Of a DNA stretch of 11,298 nt, positions 8,022-11,298 are shown one piece after another. The stretch spans positions 937,819 to 949,116 of the forward strand of contig NW_003116453.1 in NCBI RefSeq assembly GCF_000003605.2, read 5' to 3'. This DNA is from Saccoglossus kowalevskii. Lineage: Eukaryota > Hemichordata > Enteropneusta > Harrimaniidae. The stretch's first letter is position 1. Each line of letters begins with the position of its first letter. The notes below the pieces were generated by a model. That model saw only the letters and a program-made list of their open reading frames with translations. It did no database searches and was not told where the DNA came from. Position numbers and translations under genes: made by a program.

Positions 8022-9000
8022 TTTGGTATGTCCACCTAGGTACGAGTGAGTGGTTGGCAACAGTTTGGTATGACCACTGGGTATGAGTGAGTGATTGGCC
8101 ATAGTTTCGAGTGTCCACTAAGTATGAGAGAGTGACTGGCAACATTTTGGTATGTCTACCTCGGTATGAGTGAATGATTGGCCACAGTTTTGAATGTCCA
8201 CTTGGTATGACTGATTGTTTGGCAACAGTTTTGAATGTCCACCTAGGTATGAGTGAGTGATTGGCCACAGTTTGGTATGTCCACTTAGGTATGGGTGAGT
8301 GATTGGCCACAGTTTGGTATGTCCACTTAGGTATGGGTGAGTGATTGGCCTCAGATTGGTATGTCCACTAGGAATGAGTGAGTAATTTGCCCAGTTTGGA
8401 ATGTCGACTTAGGTACGAGTGAGTGATTGGCCACATTATGGTATGTCCAAAAGGTATGAGTGAGTGATTGGCCTCAGATTGATATGTCCACTTAGGTATG
8501 GGTGAGTGATTGGCCACAGTTTGGTATGTCCACTTAGGTATGGGTGAGTGATTGGCCTCAGATTGGTATGTCCACCAGGAATGAGTGAGTAATTTGCCCA
8601 GTTTGGAATGTCGACTTAGGTACGAGTGAGTGATTGGCCACATGATGGTATGTCCAAAAGGTATGAGTGAGTGATTGGCCTCAGATTGGTATGTCCACTA
8701 GGAATGAATGAGTAATTTGCCCAGTTTGGAATGTCGACTTAGGTACGAGTGAGTGATTGGCCACATGGTGGTATGTCTACTAATGTATGAGTAAGTGATT
8801 GGCAACAGTTTGGTATGTCCACCTAGGTATGAGTGAGTGGTTGGCAACAGTTTGGTATGTCCACTTAGGTATGATTAAGTGATTGGCCACATGGATGTAT
8901 GTCCACCTAGGTATTGGTAAGTGATTGACCACATGGATGTATGTCCACTTAGGTATGAGTAAGTGATTGGCCACATGGATGTATGTCCACTTAGGTATGA
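8022..9000. repeat. Large higher-order repeat, copy 1 (~975 bp)
   Basis: This block and the one starting near 9020 share long, almost identical stretches in the same order, including rare variants such as CATAGTTTCGA (8099 and 9096), TCTACCTCGG and GTCTACTAATGTATG. The offset is 997 bp on the left side (8041-8300), 955 bp at 8349 and 8472, and 748 bp on the right side (8641-8940). The offset drops by 42 and then 207 bp, so copy 1 has one extra single unit and one extra 207-bp five-unit block. Ends are approximate. Confidence 0.75.
8349..8720. repeat. Nested 123-bp and 207-bp repeats within copy 1
   Basis: CCTCAGATTG recurs at 8349, 8472, 8556 and 8679, with spacings of 123, 84 and 123 bp, giving a 207-bp period. 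In the equivalent stretch at 7685-7808 the 123-bp trimer is made of units of 40, 42 and 41 bp. TAATTTGCCC follows at 8383, 8590 and 8713. This is a local secondary amplification inside the larger duplication. Confidence 0.75.
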
Positions 9001-9019
9001 GTGAATGGTTGGCCACAGT

Positions 9020-9745
9020 TTGGTATATCCACCTAGGTACGAGTGAGTGGTTGGCAACAGTTTGGTATGACCACTAGGTATGAGTGAGTGATTGGCCATA
9101 GTTTCGAATGTCCACTAAGTATGAGAGAGTGACTGGCAACATTTTGGTATGTCTACCTCGGTATGAGTGAATGATTGGCCACAGTTTTGAATGTCCACTT
9201 GGTATGACTGATTGTTTGGCAACAGTTTTGAATGTCCACCTAGGTATGAGTGAGTGATTGGCCACAGTTTGGTATGTCCACTTAGGTATGGGTGAGTGAT
9301 TGGCCTCAGATTGGTATGTCCACTAGGAATGAGTGAGTAATTTGCCCAGTTTGGAATGTCGACTTAGGTACGAGTGAGTGATTGGCCACATGATGGTATG
9401 TCCAAAAGGTATGAGTGAGTGATTGGCCTCGGATTGGTATGTCCACTAGGAATGAATGAGTAATTTGCCCAGTTTGGAATGTCGACTTAGGTACGAGTGA
9501 GTGATTGGCCACATGGTGGTATGTCTACTAATGTATGAGTAAGTGATTGGCAACAGTTTGGTATGTCCACCTAGGTATGAGTGAGTGGTTGGCAACAGTT
9601 TGGTATGTCCAATTAGGTATGATTAAGTGATTGGCCACATGGATGTATGTCCACCTAGTTATTGGTAAGTGATTGACCACATGATGTATGTCCACTTAGG
9701 TATGAGTAAGTGATTGGCCACATGGATGTATGTCCACTTAGGTAT
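9020..9745. repeat. Large higher-order repeat, copy 2 (~725 bp)
   Basis: This is the shorter partner of the block at 8022-9000, directly adjacent in head-to-tail orientation. Diagnostic positions are CCACTTGG at 9195, CCTCAG at 9304, CCTCGG at 9427, TAATTTGCCC at 9338 and 9461, and GTCTACTAATG near 9524. Similarity to copy 1 fades after about 9745, where A-type units resume. Confidence 0.75.
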
Positions 9746-10859
9746 GAGAAAGTGATTGGCCACATGGATGTATGTCCACCTAGGTATGAGTGAGTGATTG
9801 GCCACATGGATGTATGTCCACTTAGGTATGAGTAAGTGATTGGCCTCATGGATGTATGTCCACTTAGGTTTGAGTAAGTGATTGGCCACAGTTTGGTATG
9901 TCCACTTGGTATGAGTGACTGTTTGGCAACAGTTTGTTATGTCCACCTAGGTATGAATGAATGATTGGCAACAGTTTGGTATGTCCAACTAGGTATGAGT
10001 GAGTGATTGGCCACAGTTTGGTATGTCCACCTAGGTATGAGTAAGTGATTGGCCACATGGATGTATGTCCACTTAGGTATGAGTAAGTGATTGGCCACAT
10101 GGATGTATGTCCACTTAGGTATTAGTAAGTGATTGGCCACGTGGATGTATGTACACTTAGGTATGAGTAAGTGATTGGCCACGTGGATGTATGTCCATTT
10201 AGGTATGAGTGAATGATTGGCCACAGTTTGGTATGTCCACCGAGGTACGAGTGATTGATTGGCAACAGTTTGGTATGTCCACCAAGATATGAGTGAATGA
10301 TTGGCCACAATTGTGAATGTCCACTTGGTATGAGTGAGTAATTGGCAACAGTTTGTTATGTCCACTTAGTTATGAGTAAGTGATTGGCAACAGTTTGGTA
10401 TGAATGAATGATTGGCCACAGTTTTGAATGTCCACCTAGGTATGAGTGAGTGATTGGCCACAGTTTTGAATGTTCACCTAGGTATGAGTGAGTGATTGGC
10501 CACGGGTTGGTATGTCCACCTAGGTATTAGTAAGTGATTGGCCACAGTTTCGAATGTCCACTAGGTATCAGTGAGTGTCTGGCAACAGTTAGGTATGTAC
10601 ACCTGGGTATGAGCGAGTAATTGGCCACATGGTGGTATGTCCACTTAGGTATGAGTAAGTGATTGGCAACAGTTTGGTATGCCCACCTAGGTATGAGTGA
10701 GTGATTGACCACATGGTGGTATGTCCACATAGGTATGAGTAAGTGATTGGCCACATGGATGTATGTCCACTTAGGTATGAGTCACTGATTGGCCACAGTT
10801 TCGAATGTCCACTAAGTATGAGTGAGTGTTTGGCAACAGTTTGGTATGTCCACCTAGGT

Positions 10860-11298
10860 ATGAGTGAATGATTGGCCACAGTTTTGAATGTCCACTTGGT
10901 ATGACTGAGTGTTTGGCAACAGTTTTGAATGTACACCTAGGTATGAGTGAGTGACTGGCCACAGTTTGGTATGTCCACTTAGGTATGGGTGAGTGATTGG
11001 CCACGTGGATGTATGTCCACTTAGGTATGAGTAAGTGATTTGCCACATGGATGTATGTCCACCTAGGTTTGAGTAAGTGATTGGCCACAGTTTGGTATGT
11101 CCACCTAGGTATGAGTGAATGATTGGCCACAGTTTTGAATGTCCACTTGGTATGACTGAGTGTTTGGCAACAGTTTTGAATGTACACCTAGGTATAAGTG
11201 AGTGACTGGCCACAGTTTGGTATGTCCACTTAGGTATGGGTGAGTGATTGGCCACGTGAATGTATGTCCACTTAGGTATGAGTAAGTGATTGGCCACA
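10860..11298. repeat. 251-bp six-unit higher-order repeat at the window edge
   Basis: Sequence from 10861 onward recurs from 11112 with only a few substitutions and a constant 251-bp offset. For example, CCACTTGGTATGACT is at 10892 and 11143. It contains the same CCACTTGG cassette as the earlier blocks, but with GTACACC replacing GTCCACC and a CACGTGG-type unit following. The second copy is cut by the window end. Confidence 0.75.

Larger units (their letters stand above)
5974..11298. repeat. Long minisatellite/satellite array, 42-bp unit, open at window edge
   Basis: Head-to-tail copies of one unit fill the last 5.3 kb, roughly 127 units, and run off the window. Read on the plus strand, a unit is built of TGTCCACYTAGGTATGAGT, then RAGTGATTGGCCAC, then one of two linkers. 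The A-type linker is ATGGATGTA and the B-type linker is AGTTTGGTA or AGTTTTGAA. Most units are 42 bp; 40- and 41-bp variants occur, for example where CACTTAGG becomes CACTAGG or TTGGCCAC becomes TTGCCCA. Divergence from consensus is often only a few bases. The plus strand of the A-type consensus has 12 G and 6 C, a marked G skew. All plus frames are blocked by stops in every unit, while two minus frames are usually open. The first unit is truncated, giving a fairly sharp left boundary. Confidence 0.97.

Noticed and set aside
6110-11297. Numerous minus-strand open frames of 60-480 codons in the repeat array
   Set aside because: They follow from a 42-bp period divisible by 3 and are open in two overlapping frames at once. 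They break wherever 40- or 41-bp units occur, and show no domain or codon-position bias, so they are not listed as genes.
5974-11298. Regularly spaced repeats reminiscent of a CRISPR array
   Set aside because: Copies are contiguous with no unique spacers, the unit varies internally and the context is eukaryotic. It is a tandem minisatellite.

Overview
This is a piece of animal nuclear genome, most likely from a marine invertebrate. A lancelet, hemichordate or other invertebrate deuterostome would fit, but a lophotrochozoan cannot be excluded. The reasons are an intronless BTB-BACK-Kelch gene of a type that is expanded in such genomes, a vertebrate-like Kozak start, AATAAA polyadenylation signals, a small TTAA-flanked transposon relic and a very long minisatellite. 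Nothing points to bacteria: there are no operons, no Shine-Dalgarno sites and coding density is very low. The species assignment is inference only.

Layout. Bases 1-3480 are AT-rich non-coding DNA with no convincing exon. They hold two small hairpins flanked by direct repeats (1011-1056 and 1808-1849), a GC-rich block that looks like a decayed dispersed repeat (about 1201-1640) and a clear 165-bp MITE-like element with about 32-bp terminal inverted repeats between TTAA sites (2651-2815). Bases 3481-3610 are the likely promoter and 5' leader of the only recognisable gene. They contain a TATA-like box, a perfect 11-bp inverted repeat and a six-codon upstream ORF. Bases 3611-5251 encode a complete 546-residue Kelch-like protein, probably a substrate adaptor for a Cullin-3 ubiquitin ligase. 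Its 3' UTR runs to about 5490, with a hairpin and an AATAAA.

From about 5974 to the window edge (over 5.3 kb, roughly 127 units) lies a tandem array of a 42-bp unit. It has an indel-free central block (28 consecutive exact 42-bp periods, 6275-7451) and a more complex part built from higher-order units of 84, 123, 207, 251 and about 725-975 bp. Two properties stand out. First, 42 bp equals four turns of B-DNA at 10.5 bp per turn, and most units carry an inverted CCAAT box, so a long row of potential NF-Y sites would face one side of the helix. Second, 42 is a multiple of 3, which leaves two minus-strand frames open over long distances and creates a 482-codon repeat ORF that is probably not a gene.

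The single gene stands alone, so no multi-gene system can be argued. The array begins 720 bp past its stop codon and about 500 bp past its likely poly(A) site. I did not find a convincing new biological system. The phased, higher-order-structured array is the observation most worth checking.
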